From positions 4,591,547 through 4,655,546 of the forward strand of contig OX104116.1 in assembly GCA_944474755.1 (NCBI GenBank): a DNA stretch of 64,000 nucleotides, in the 5' to 3' direction. Made by a program: the position numbers and the translations under genes. How positions within the stretch are numbered: position 1 is the stretch's first letter; the number at the start of each line of letters is the position of its first letter. This DNA comes from Limnoperna fortunei (lineage: Eukaryota > Mollusca > Bivalvia > Mytilida > Modiolidae). Shown here piece after piece: positions 10,801 through 21,868 of the stretch. Below the pieces are notes generated by a model. It did not search any database and was not told the origin of the DNA. It worked only from the letters and a program-made list of their open reading frames with translations.

Positions 10801-13800
10801 CCGGAGCACCTGAGTGCACCCATGGTTTTTATTGGGTTCGGGTTACTCTCTTTCTGTTTTTTGTGTTTTTGGTTTTTGTGTTTTGTTTTTTGTCTATATC
10901 TGGATTTGTAACTGTCCCTTGACTTTTGGCTCTTGTTGTTCGGTCGGTTTTCTTTGCTATTTTTCTTTTTACACTTATTTCAAATTTAATACACGGTCAG
11001 AACCTTGCACTTTCAGTTGCACTCCTTACGATTTTTTTTGAGTAAGAATTCTTGACCGGTACAAAGATATCTTCACTATGAACATTAATTAGTTATCTAA
11101 TAAACTTTTAATTTTTGTATATATCAATTAGATAATCTGCTAAAGACTTTAGGATCTGAAAAAAGGGGGTTGGGAGGGTAATTAGTTGTTTGGAAGAAAT
11201 ATTAATGTCAGCATCTGCATCCAGGTAACACAAAAGTCTCTCTTTAATGGGCAAACACCAGCATGTTTCAAGTAAAGAGTGCAGTTCAATCCAAAATACT
11301 TTCAAACTCAGCTACTACTAATATAAAATAGCATGGGATAAACATTCTGCAAGCCATATTACTAGAATATCTTTTTATAAAAGACATTTAATGGGGCTCA
11401 CCACTTTCAAAAGTGATGAGTTCAGGACGCACCATAAAAAAATCCTACAAGTATTCCTAATAAATGTGATTAATACTTTTATTTGTTTGACTTTTCATAT
11501 AAGATTGAGTCCTCATTTCCATAACTTGACTTCTGTCCATGCTGTAAATAAAAATATAAAAGTTCATATAGTAGACTAGTTTTACAGGTCTGTTTTTTAC
11601 CATTAATTGTAGCTTATCTGCTCAATAACTGTGTTCTGTTGATATCTACCTGTGGCAATATTTTAAGAATTTACCACTTTTTTCCTAACATTTATACCAG
11701 TTGTCGCCAAATTGACAGAATTATTTATCTACTCAGTAAGAATTTGTAGACTGAATATACAACATATGACAGCTTCTTTCAATTATTACAGGAGTATATA
11801 ATAAAAACATTTATGTAACATAAAACATGTTTTGAACTGTGCCCTTCAAAGAGATATGGACGAGAAAATGCATCTTGTTTCAGAAAACTTAAATAATCTT
11901 TAATTATCAGAATTTCTCAGCTTTCTTTCTTTTTTTAATTGCAGGTAGAAGCCAGAGTAACCAGGGAAAATCATGCCCCAACCTTCAGAAGGAAAACTTA
12001 GATCAGTGATCTTAATGTTGTTTTCTGTCTATATATACATTTTATTGTAAAACCTTGTTTATTTCTAGGCAATTGTGCGTCTTGGTGGCCAACACTACCA
12101 GGCATTGTGTGATGAAATAAAAGAGCTAACACTTGTTGGTAGAAATGAACTCACAACTTTAAGTCAACAGATTGAATCCTTCAGAAGTTTATTTTTAACA
12201 GGTTAGTCCTAAAGACTGATAATTGCAGTTTCATTTGAAAGGTTGAACAGAAATCTAGAGAATTATAAATTTTATTTCAAATTTAAACACATATACAGCA
12301 ATTATTTCACAAAAGCAAAATGATGACAAATTTGTTCTTACCATTACATGTTGTTGTCAGAATTCACTAGAAAATTTAAAATTAATACACATATAAATTT
12401 GATCAACTATTCCCAATATTTTGATGGCAGCCTTTTTTAAGGTGAGAAATAACTTTACAACCACAAAGTATTGGATTACACAGTATATTTTTCCCAGGTC
12501 CATGTTACCACACATGTCCAGTCCTTGTTACCTAAGTTCAAACCTTTGGTCGTTACCTATATCCGGACTGTTTGTACGTGTTGACTAGGTCAAGATTATT
12601 TGTCTTTATTTCCAGGTCCAAAATTGTTTGTATTTAATAACCAGGTCCAGACTATCTGTCCTTGTTACGCAGGTACAGACTGTCTGTCTTTGTTACCCAG
12701 GTACAGACTGTCTTTCCTTGTTACTCAGATCCAGGTTGCATGTCTTTGTTACAAATGACCGACTACCTGTAGTTGTCAACTATGTGCATATCATGTGTAA
12801 TGTAACCATGGTCTAGACTGTCTGTATTTGCTACCAGGTCAAGATTGTCTGTAGTCACCTAGGTGTGGATTGTCATCCACTTTTTACCTGGGTTCTGACT
12901 GTCATTACTTGTCACTAAGGTCTATACTGTCTGTTCTTACTACTAGGTCAAGATTGTCTGTAGTCACCTAGGTGTGGATTGTCATCTACTTTTTACCTGG
13001 GTTCTGACTGTCAGTACTTGTCACTAAGGTCTATACTGTCTGTTCTTACTACCAGGTCAAGATTGTCTAGTCACCTAGGTGTGGATTGTCATCTACTTTT
13101 TACGTGGGTTCTGACTGTCAGTACTTGTCACTAAGGTCTATACTGTCTGTTCTTACTACCAGGTCAAGATTGTCTGTAGTCACCTAGGTGTGGATTGTCA
13201 TCTACTTTTTACCTGGGTTCTGACTGTCAGTACTTGTCAATAAGGTCTATACTGTCTGTTCTTACTACCAGGTCAAGATTGTCTGTAGTCACCTATGTGT
13301 GGATTGTCATCTACTTTTTACCTGGGTTCTGACTGTCAGTACTTGTCACTAAGGTCTATACTGTCTGTTCTTACTACCAGGTCAAGTTTGTCTGTAGTCA
13401 CCTAGGTGTGGATTGTCATCTACGCTTTACCTGGGTTCTGACTGTCAGTACTTGTCTATACTATCTGTTTTTAGGTCCAGATTGTCTGTACTTGTTGCCA
13501 CTGTCCAGACTGACTAGGTACAGACGGTTTGTACTTGTTACCTAATTTAAGATCGTCTGCACTTGTTACGCAGCTGTAGGCTTTCTGCTCTTGTTTCCCC
13601 AGGTACAGACTGTTTGTATTTATTAAACAGATTCAGACCGTCTGTTCTTGTTACTTATGTTAATATTGTCTATACTTGTTACTGGGGTCCAGGATGTTTG
13701 TCATTGTAATCATGGTCCAGATTGTATGTTCTTGTAACTTAAGTCCAGACGGTGTGTCCTTGTAACCTAGGTTACAATATGCTGTGTACTTGTTACCTAG

Positions 13801-16800
13801 GTCCAGGCTGTCAGTACTTGTTACCATGATCCAGATAGTCTATACTTATTACCTTGGTCCAGATAGTCTGTACTTGTTACCTTGGTCCAGATAGTCTGTA
13901 CTTGTTACCTTGGTCCAGACTGTCTGTAATTGTTACTTTAAGGCCCAGATTGTCTGTGTTTGTTACCTACGTCCAGACTGTTTCTACTTGATACCTGATC
14001 CAGACCTTTTTTTTGTCCTGGACCATACCATCTGTACTTGTTACCTAGGTCCAGCTTGTCTGTACTTGTTACCTAGGTCAATATTGTCTGTACTTGATAC
14101 CAAGGTCCAGAAAGTCTGTACTTGTTACCTAGGTCCAGCTTGTCTGTACTTGTTACCTAGGACTATATGTATGCTGTCTGCATTTGTAATCTATATAGGT
14201 CTATATTGTCTATACTTGTTACCTGGTCCAGACTGTCAGTACTTGTTACCTAGGTCCAGTTTGTCTGTTCTTGTTACCTAGGTCTATATGTATGCTGTCT
14301 GCATTTGTAATCTATATAGGTCTGGATTGTCTATACTTGTTACCTGGTCCAGACTGTCAGTACTTGTTACCTAGGTCCAGTTTGTCTGTTCTTGTTACCT
14401 AGGTCTATGCTGTTTTCATTTGTTATCTAGGTGCAGACTGTGTGTACGTGTTACTGAGGTCCATAGTCTTTACTTGTTACCTAGGTCCAGATTGTCTTTC
14501 CCTTTTACCTAAGTCCAGACTTTCTGTCCTTGAAACCCAGGTTCACACTGTCTGTACATGTTACCCCGACCAATCTGTCAATTCTTGTTACACATGTCAC
14601 GAGTGCCTGTACTTGTTACCCACATCAAGACAGTATTTACTTGTCATCATGGTCTAGACTGTGTCCTTGTTACAGAGGTCTAATTTATCTGTTCTTGTAA
14701 CATGGTCAAAACTGTCTTTTCTCAACTTGGAAAAGAGTGTGCACTTGTTACTGAGGTCCAGGATGTTTGTACTTGTTATCACGATGACAGATCCTCATAT
14801 TTCATTATTATGTTTTTTCAGAAATAACTGAACTTAAAGGAAAAGTAGATATTTTGGGGATGACATCAGGGGAGATAATCCCTAAACACATTCAAGGTAA
14901 AACTAAATTCTTGTGCATTTATAACAACTGATAGTTTTTGTAGTGGATTAACAGTAAGATATATTGTATCAAATCAGACGTTGGTTGCCATACACATATT
15001 TAGATGTAGTGGATTAACAGTAAGATATATTGTGTCAATAAATATCTTGATTGCCTTAATATTTACCTTTTAAAGGTATTGTTACATATAAAACAAATAA
15101 AAATCTGAGCCTATCCTATGTAAACTTTGATTAAACATATTAAATGACACATTGTATTCCATTTAAGTACTTAGAACCAGCTGTATGTACATGATAGATA
15201 AGTAAAGTCTAAAGGCTTGATGTCCTTTTTAATCGAATTCTTGACTGTATATACTTGTTACACAGTTTCAGGCTGTCTGTCCTTGTTACACAGATAAAGT
15301 CCATGTGTAATCCGAAACAATTGAAGATGTCTTCTTGTTACCAATGTCCAGGCTGTCTATCTTCGTTATCCAGGTCCCGGCTGTCTGTCCTTTTCACCCA
15401 GGTCCATACTGTATGTACCGGTACTTGTCATATATTTCCAGGCAGTCTGTCATTCACTTTTTGTCCATGTTACACAGGTCAAGGCTGTCTGTCCTTGGTA
15501 CACACGTGCAGTCTGTCATTGTTTTATAGTTCCAGCTGTTTGTCCTTAGGCAGGTCTGGGCTGTCTACTCAAGTGCAGGCTATCTGTCCTCGTTACCTAA
15601 GTACAGGTTGTCTTTACTCGTTACCCAGGTAAAGTCTGTCTGTAATCGTAACAAGATAAGCTGTCTATCCTCCTTACCAAGGTCCAGGTTATCTATCCTT
15701 GTTACCAAGGTCGAGGATGTCTGTCTTGTTACCCAGGTCCAGGATGTCTGTCCTTGCTACCTAGGTTCAGCCTTTGCTGTATTGTTACCCAGGTTAAGGC
15801 TGTAAGTACTTGTTACCCAGGTCCTGCCTTGCTGTCCTTGTTACCCAGGTGCAGACTGTCTGTCCTTGTTACCCAGGTGCAGACTGTCTGTCCTCGATAC
15901 CCAGGTGCAGACTGTCTGTCCTCGATACCCAGGAGCACACTGTCTGTCCTCTATACCCATGTGCAGACTGTCTGTCCTCATTACCCAGGTTCAGACTGTC
16001 TGTCCTCGTTATCCAGGTCTAGCCATGTCTGTTCTATTTAACTAGGTTGATATATTTGGTACATATGTTTAACGATACCAGTCAAAAATAAAACTTATAT
16101 GTATACATATGATTTGATGTACTATTCCAAGCTAGAAAAGCATGCAACTACCAGATAACACGACTACATAGCTGATGCATCTGTTGTATTTCAGATCAGG
16201 TCGAGGTTCAGTTAAAACAATGGCAGGAGGAGGATGAGGATATGTTTGTATCTACAACAGCTGCTGACCATGTATTGAATTGTCTGACAGAGAATAACTG
16301 TGTTACGGTAACAGGCAATCCAGGTATTGGTAAAACATTTACTGTACAACATGTAGCTTTAGTGATGAGACAGCAAGGTTACATTATAGTACCCACTAAC
16401 TTACCAAAGGATATCAGAGACTTTACAAAGCCGGGCACCAAAGTTTTGTTTGTCATTGATGATCTGTGTGGACATTATAGTCTTAATCAGCATTATCTTG
16501 ATGACTGGATGAATCTGCAAGAGTGTATTCAGAGATTTATAGACAACAATTATTGTAAAATCATTGCTACTTGCAGGTTACAAGTGTACAAAGATGACAA
16601 ATTTAAAAGTTTGTCTCTTTTTACTTCTTGTGAATGCAATCTTTCTAAAGAGCTTATACTTACTTCCGATGAGAAAACAAGTTTAGCAAATAAATACTTT
16701 GAAGAAGGTGCTAATGAAGTCATTAAGTTGTCAAATAAATTTGATTTTTTTCCTATGTTATGTCGCGTTTACAAGAAAAACAGAACTTTTAATCTCATAA

Positions 16801-19736
16801 GTTTTTTTAGCAATCCTTTTACCTTCTTCGAGAAGGAGCTCGACAATTTCTTGCTAGGAGATGATGGAAGTAAGCACAAGTATTGTGTCTTGGCGCTGTG
16901 TGTTGTCTTTAATAACAGTCTGAGGGAAGAATACCTGATGGACAACACAGACAGGAAGATAGAAGACATCATTGGAGACGTACTATCGGTATGCCGACTT
17001 AACAAAGGAGCATCACCTTACTGTTTATATGACTCCCTCCAGACATTGGAGGACACATATGTAGTAAAGGAAAATCATTGTTTTAAATGTGTACATGATA
17101 AACTATTTGACTTCCTTTCATTTTATATAGGGAGAAAGATGATAAAGGTTTTATTTAAACATGCTGATAGCACCTTCATAAGGGAACGGTTTAAATGGAG
17201 ACCAACACAGAATGAAGACTTACAGTTCAGTATCAGTATACCAGACGACAGCTTAGGTACTTATATTGATAGAATGATATCTGACTGGGAACGAGGCAAT
17301 GTGTACGATTTTTTTGGCAATAGAAATCTGAAATCATCAGAGTTCACCCGTATGGTCATTGACAGGTTGAACCAACATGACCCAGACTATCAATGTAAAC
17401 TTGTCAATATGACAGTTGACAACGGATATAATGATACCACTTTATTGCTGAGCTGTTTCATTGGTGACATCAATCTGACACAATGGATATTAGATCATGG
17501 CGCTATTAAGTGTTTATCTCCTCTTGCTTCATTTACATTTCTACATATAAATCATTGTAGAGAGAATGGTACATCACCTATCTACATAGCATGTCAAGAA
17601 GGTCATTTACCCATCTTAAATAAGCTGATAGAGTATAATGGTGATATAAACAAGTGTACAGAGGATGGTACATCACCTATTCACATAGCATGCCAGAATG
17701 GTCATTTACACATCTTAAATAGGCTGATAGAATGTAATGGTGATATAAACAAGTGTAGAGAGGATGGTGCATCACCTATCTATATAGCATGCCAAGAAGG
17801 CCATTTACCCATCTTAAATAGGCTGATAGAATGTAATGGTGATATATACAAGTGTACAGAGGATGGTGCATCACCTATTCACATAGCATGCGAGAATGGT
17901 CATTTACCCATCTTAAATAGGCTGATAGAATGTAATGGTGATATAAACAAGTGTACAGAGGATGGTACATCACCTATCTACATAGCATGCCAGAATGGTC
18001 ATTTACACATCTTAAATAGGCTGATAGAATGTAATGGCGATATAAACAAGTGTACAGAGGATGGTGCATCACCTATCTACATAGCATGCTGGAAAGGCCA
18101 TTTACCCATCTTAAATAGGCTGATAGAATGTAATGGTGATATAAACAAGTGTAAAGTGAATGGTAAATCACCTATCTACATAGCATGCCAGAATGGTCAT
18201 TTACCCATCTTAAATAGGCTGATAGAATGTAATGGTGATATAAACAAGTGTTTGAATGATGGTGCATCTCCTGTCTTCATAGCATGTCAAAAAGGCAATT
18301 TACCTATCTTAAATAGGCTGATAGAATGTAATGGTGATATAAACAAGTGTACAGAGGATGGTGCATCACCTATCCACGTAGCATGCCAGAATGGCCATTT
18401 ACCCATCTTAAATAGGCTGATCGAATGTAATGGTGATATAAACAAGTGTATGCAGAATGGTTCATCACCTATCTACATAGCATGCCAGAATGGTCATTTA
18501 CCCATCTTAAATAGGCTGATAGAATGTAATGGTGATATATACAAGTGTACAGAGGATGGTGGTTCACCTATCTACATAGCATGCCAGAATGGCCATTTAC
18601 CCATCTTAAATAGGCTGATAGAATGTAATGGTGATATATACAAGTGTACAGAGGATGGTGCATCACCTATCTACATAGCATGCGAGAAAGGCCATTTACC
18701 CATCTTAAATAGGCTGATAGAATGTAATGGTGATATAAATAAGTGTATGGAGGATGGTGCATCACCTATCTACATAGCATGCCAGAATGGTCATTTACCC
18801 ATCTTAAATAGGCTGATAGAATGTAATGGTGATATAAACAAGTGTACAGAGGATGGTACATCACCTATCTACATAGCATGCCAGAATGGCCATTTAACCA
18901 TCTTAAATAGGCTGATAGAATGTAATGGTGATATAAACAAGTGTAAAGTGACTGGTGCATCACCTATCTACATCACATGCCAGAATGGTCATTTACCCAT
19001 CTTAAATAGGCTGATAGAATGTAATGGTGATATAAACAAGTGTACAGAGGATGGTACATCACCTATCTACATAGCATGCCAGAATGGTCATTTACCCATC
19101 TTAAATAGGCTGATAGAATGTAATGGTGATATATACAAGTGTACAGAGGATGGTGCATCACCTATCTACATAGCATGCTGGAATGGTCATTTACCCATCT
19201 TAAATAGGCTGATAGAATGTAATGGTGATATATACAAGTGTACAGAGGATGGTGCATCACCTATTCACATAGCATGCGAGAATGGTCATTTACCCATCTT
19301 AAATAGACTGATAGAATGTAATGGTGATATAAACAAGTGTACAGAGGATGGTTCATCACCTATCTATATAGCATGCCAAGAAGGCCATTTACCCATCTTA
19401 AATAGGCTGATAGAATGTAATGGTGATATAAACAAGTGTACAGAGGATGGTGCATCACCTATTCACATAGCATGCTATAATGGCCATTTACCCATCTTAA
19501 ATAGGCTGATAGAATGTAATGGTGATATAAACAAGTGTACAAAGAATGCTGACTCACCTCTTACCATTGCATGCTACAAAGGTCATATTCATATTGTATC
19601 AGAGTTACTTAAGCATAAAGATGTAAAGATAGATATATGTGACAGTAATGGTAGGTCTCCATTGTATTGGGCTCGATATAAAGGATTTGATACAATTGTC
19701 AAATTACTGTTAGACCATGGCTCAGACCCTTATTAG
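7887..19736 (+). CDS. HEPN-STAND NTPase-ankyrin repeat protein (five coding exons)
   Basis: Exons 7887-8103, 9234-9463, 12069-12201, 14822-14896 and 16195-19736 join in phase (1, 0, 1, 1) at GT-AG sites to give about 1398 residues. Residues 1-160 resemble the DZIP3-like HEPN domain of mollusc proteins; R124-N-M-L-A-H129 fits the HEPN RNase motif R-x4-6-H, with the usual polar residue after Arg. About 195-234 is a charged linker. About 235-600 is a STAND-type P-loop NTPase (nSTAND3-like): Walker A GNPGIGKT at 259-266, Walker B VLFVIDD ending at Asp307-Asp308, and IIATCR near 342-347 as a sensor-like strand. About 618-1398 is ankyrin repeats, 20 of them near identical. No signal peptide or membrane segment, so cytosolic. 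Family logic suggests ligand binding by ankyrins, NTP-driven switching and an RNA-cleaving or scaffold effector. The domain calls are sequence-based; the immune role is inference. The true transcription start is unknown. Confidence 0.88.
8104..9233 (+). other. Intron 1 of the HEPN-STAND-ankyrin gene
   Basis: Donor CAG|GTTATT at 8104 and acceptor TATTTACAG ending at 9233 join codon G|GA so that LFPVAG runs into SPTSLDFD, as in related HEPN domains. The intron has no recognisable element; two inverted CCAAT boxes (GATTGGTTG) lie near 8971 and 9012, of unknown meaning. Confidence 0.75.
9440..9893 (+). repeat. 75-bp array that multiplies the exon-2 splice donor (six donors)
   Basis: Six tandem 75-bp units, each carrying CTACTGGAAGGACTTGACAG then A(T/C)GTAAGTACC. 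The first is the real end of exon 2 (encoding YWKDLTD, donor GT at 9464). Copies place identical GTAAGT donors at 9539, 9614, 9689, 9764 and 9839. Every unit continues CC(G/A)GTAATAGTTAAT, so using any downstream donor adds an in-frame stop shortly after codon 149. The 75-bp period also leaves a 154-codon frame open on the minus strand, most likely meaningless. Confidence 0.93.
10058..10969 (+). mobile_element. 5'-truncated Penelope-like retroelement in intron 2 (copy 1)
   Basis: Encodes the C-terminal 221 residues of a reverse transcriptase (10068-10733) with the motif GIPMGTNCAPLLADLF followed by FRYIDDVLSL, where the catalytic Asp pair sits. This combination, and the C-terminal KRDDFNFPIVNFP and GVYISQLIRYSRSC segments, are typical of a mollusc RT family I place with Penelope-like elements; an endonuclease domain is not seen. 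The N-terminal half present in the copy at 38.7-40.8 kb is absent, homology starting near 10058. The 3' tail (TCCGGAGCACCTGAGTGCAC to GGTCGGTTTTCTTTGCTATT) ends near 10969. It lies in sense orientation inside intron 2. Two or three codons differ by deletion from the other copy (AAPAYG versus AAHG). Inactive for lack of the 5' part. Confidence 0.82.
10970..12068 (+). other. Remainder of intron 2, nothing recognised
   Basis: AT-rich intronic sequence ending at the acceptor TTTATTTCTAG (12068). No further exon or transposon end was recognised between the retroelement tail and exon 3. Confidence 0.6.
12490..14795 (+). repeat. Intron 3 minisatellite, about 28-bp monomer with a 109-bp higher-order block
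   Basis: Diverged tandem monomers of about 28 bp, consensus TTACCTAGGTCCAGACTGTC plus TGTACTTG. Inside it, 12841-13450 is a higher-order array in which four monomers form a 109-bp block repeated about 5.5 times: the landmark AAG(A/T)TTGTCT starts at 12841, 12950, 13059, 13166, 13275 and 13384. A second multi-monomer duplication lies at about 14110-14420 (GTCTATATGTATGCTGTCTGC). Occupies nearly all of intron 3 (12202-14821). Confidence 0.93.
14897..15240 (+). other. Intron 4, unique part with one short direct duplication
   Basis: Follows exon 4 (75 bp, 14822-14896, encoding the EITELKGKVDIL linker). The phrase TAGTGGATTAACAGTAAGAT occurs twice, about 66 bases apart (near 14941 and 15007). Otherwise nothing recognised. 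Confidence 0.6.
15245..16045 (+). repeat. Intron 4 minisatellite, same 28-bp monomer family
   Basis: Tandem units such as CAGACTGTCTGTCCTCGATA followed by CCCAGGTG, clearly the same family and orientation as the intron 3 array, most uniform at 15840-16000. Together the two arrays flank the 75-bp exon 4. Several 60-125 codon frames cross the array in different phases and look accidental. Confidence 0.92.
17552..19548 (+). repeat. Twenty 99-bp ankyrin-encoding repeats inside exon 5
   Basis: AATGG(T/C)GATATA recurs exactly every 99 bp from 17637 to 19518 (20 occurrences, no indels). Each unit encodes one 33-residue ankyrin repeat, approximately GASPIYIACQNGHLPILNRL then IECNGDINKCTED. Framework codons are almost identical at the DNA level, whereas changes gather at the residues after KC, after the Gly, at Y/H of PIY, and at the two after AC (QN, WK, EN, QE, YN, EK, WN). 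Three Cys per unit are nearly invariant. Diverged ankyrin-like units flank the block on both sides. Confidence 0.95.
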
Positions 19737-20035
19737 TGTCACACCAATGGCTGAGCGCCATTTTATGTAACTGAACAGACTGGTCATAAACATGTTGTAT
19801 TGGTAATTAGATACTATTAAACACAATGTTCATTCAGAAATTATTTTTTTGTCAGTAAGAAAACAAAAATCAAATATATATGTTTTTAGTTTTCAGAAAT
19901 TTGATTTTGATACCAAAACATAAGTGAAAAATATATATAATAAATTTCTCATTTGATAATAAAATTTCCTGTGCATAAATCAATTAAAGTTTTCATGGCA
20001 ATGTTTTCTTTTCCTGCACAACATGTGTACTTATT
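19737..20035 (+). terminator. 3' UTR and polyadenylation signals of the HEPN-STAND-ankyrin gene
   Basis: After the TAG at 19734-19736 there are several candidate poly(A) signals: ATTAAA near 19816, AATAAA near 19939 and AATAAA near 19960. No cleavage site can be chosen from sequence alone. Confidence 0.5.
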
Positions 20036-21868
20036 AGTCTGTATAAATGGATTCATGTGTTTAGATGTCTGTGTGATTGGATACATGTGTTTAGATGTCT
20101 GTGTTACTGGATTCACGTGTTTAGATGTCTGTGTTATTGGATACATGTGTTTAGATGTCAACGTCTTCATTGTAATTTACACAGATAAATTATTAAATAC
20201 ATGAAAATAGATGTCTGTATTATGGGACATATGTGTTTTGTATTATGGGACATATGTGTTTAGATGTTTTTATGAGATACATGTGTTTAGAGGTGTGTAT
20301 TACTGAATACATATGTTTAGATGTATGTATTATTGGATACATGTGTTTAGATATGTGTGTTATTGGATACATGTTTTTAGATGTGTGTATTATTGAATAC
20401 ATATGTTTAGATGTCTGTATTATTGGATACATGTGTTTAGATGCCTGTATTATTGAATACATGTGTTTAGATGTCTGTTTTATTGAATACATGTGTTTAG
20501 ATGTCTGTATTATTGAATACATGTGTTTAGATGTCTGTATTATTGAATACATGTGTTTAGATGTCTGTTTTATTGAATACATGTGTTTAGATGTCTGTAT
20601 TATTGAATACATGTGTTTAGATTTCTGTATTGTTGGATACATGTGTTTTTGTATGTCTGTATTATTGAATACATGTGTTTAGATGTCTGTATTATTGAAT
20701 ACATGTGTTTAGATGTCTGTATTATTGAATACACGTGTTTAGATGTCTGTATTATTGAATACATGTGTTTAGATGTCTGTATTGTTGGATACATGTGTTT
20801 AGATGTCTGTATTTTTGGATGCATGTGTTTAGATGTCTGTATTATTGAATACATGTGTTTAGATGTCTGTATTATTAAATACATGTGTTTAGATGTCTGT
20901 ATTGTTGGATACATGTGTTTAGATGTCTGTATTATTGAATACATGTGTTTAGATGTCTGTATTATTGAATACATGTGTTTAGATGTCTGTATTATTGAAT
21001 ACATGTGTTTAGATGTCTGTATTATTGAATACTTGTGTTTAGATGTCTGTATTATTGAATACATGTGTTTAGATGTCTGTATTATTGACTACATGTGTTT
21101 AGATGTCTGTATTGTTGGATACATGTGTTTAGATGTCTGTATTTTTGGATGCATGTGTTTAGATGTCTGTATTGTTGGATACATGTGTTTAGATGTCTGT
21201 ATTATTGAATACATGTGTTTAGATGTCTGTTTTATTGAATACATGTGTTTAGATGTCTGTATTGTTGGATACATGTGTTTAGATGTCTGTATTTTTGGAT
21301 GCATGTGTTTAGATGTCTGTATTATTGAATACATGTGTTTAGATGTCTGTATTGTTGGATACATGTGTTTAGATGTCTGTATTATTGAATACATGTGTTT
21401 AGATGTCTGTATTATTGAATACATGTGTTTAGATGTCTGTATTATTTAATACATGTGTTTAGATGTCTGTATTATTGAATACATGTGTTTAGATGTCTGT
21501 ATTGTTGGATACATGTGTTTAGATGTCTGCATTATTGAATACGTGTGTTTAGATGTCTGTATTATTGAATACATGTGTTTAGATGTCTGTATTATTGAAT
21601 ACATGTGTTTAGATGTCTGTATTATTGAATACATGTGTTTAGATGTCTGTATTGTTGGATACATGTGTTTAGATGTCTGTATTTTTGGATGCATGTGTTT
21701 AGATGTCTGTATTGTTGGATACATGTGTTTAGATGTCTGTATTATTGAATACATGTGTTTAGATGTCTGTATTCTTGAATACATGTGTTTAGATGTCTGT
21801 ATTGTTGGATACATGTGTTTAGATGTCTGTATTTTTGTATGCATGTGTTTAGATGTCTTAGTCTACAT
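20036..21868. repeat. 30-bp minisatellite, about 60 copies, open on both strands
   Basis: Unit TGTCTGTATTATTGAATACA plus TGTGTTTAGA. Three main unit types occur: TATTATTGAATAC, TATTGTTGGATAC and TATTTTTGGATGC; the last two follow one another as a pair at about 20780, 21110, 21260, 21650 and 21800, showing multi-unit block duplication. A break at about 20158-20210 separates a small first block. Because 30 is divisible by three and stop-free in some frames, long frames appear on both strands (plus-strand decapeptide MCLDVCIIEY, up to 278 codons; minus-strand KHMYSIIQTS). These are most simply explained by the period. Confidence 0.96.

Noticed and set aside
12628..16041. Ten frames of 60-125 codons in introns 3 and 4
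   Set aside because: They fall within diverged minisatellites, change frame between units and overlap each other.
16769..17005. 78-codon minus-strand frame
   Set aside because: Antisense shadow inside exon 5 over the STAND domain.
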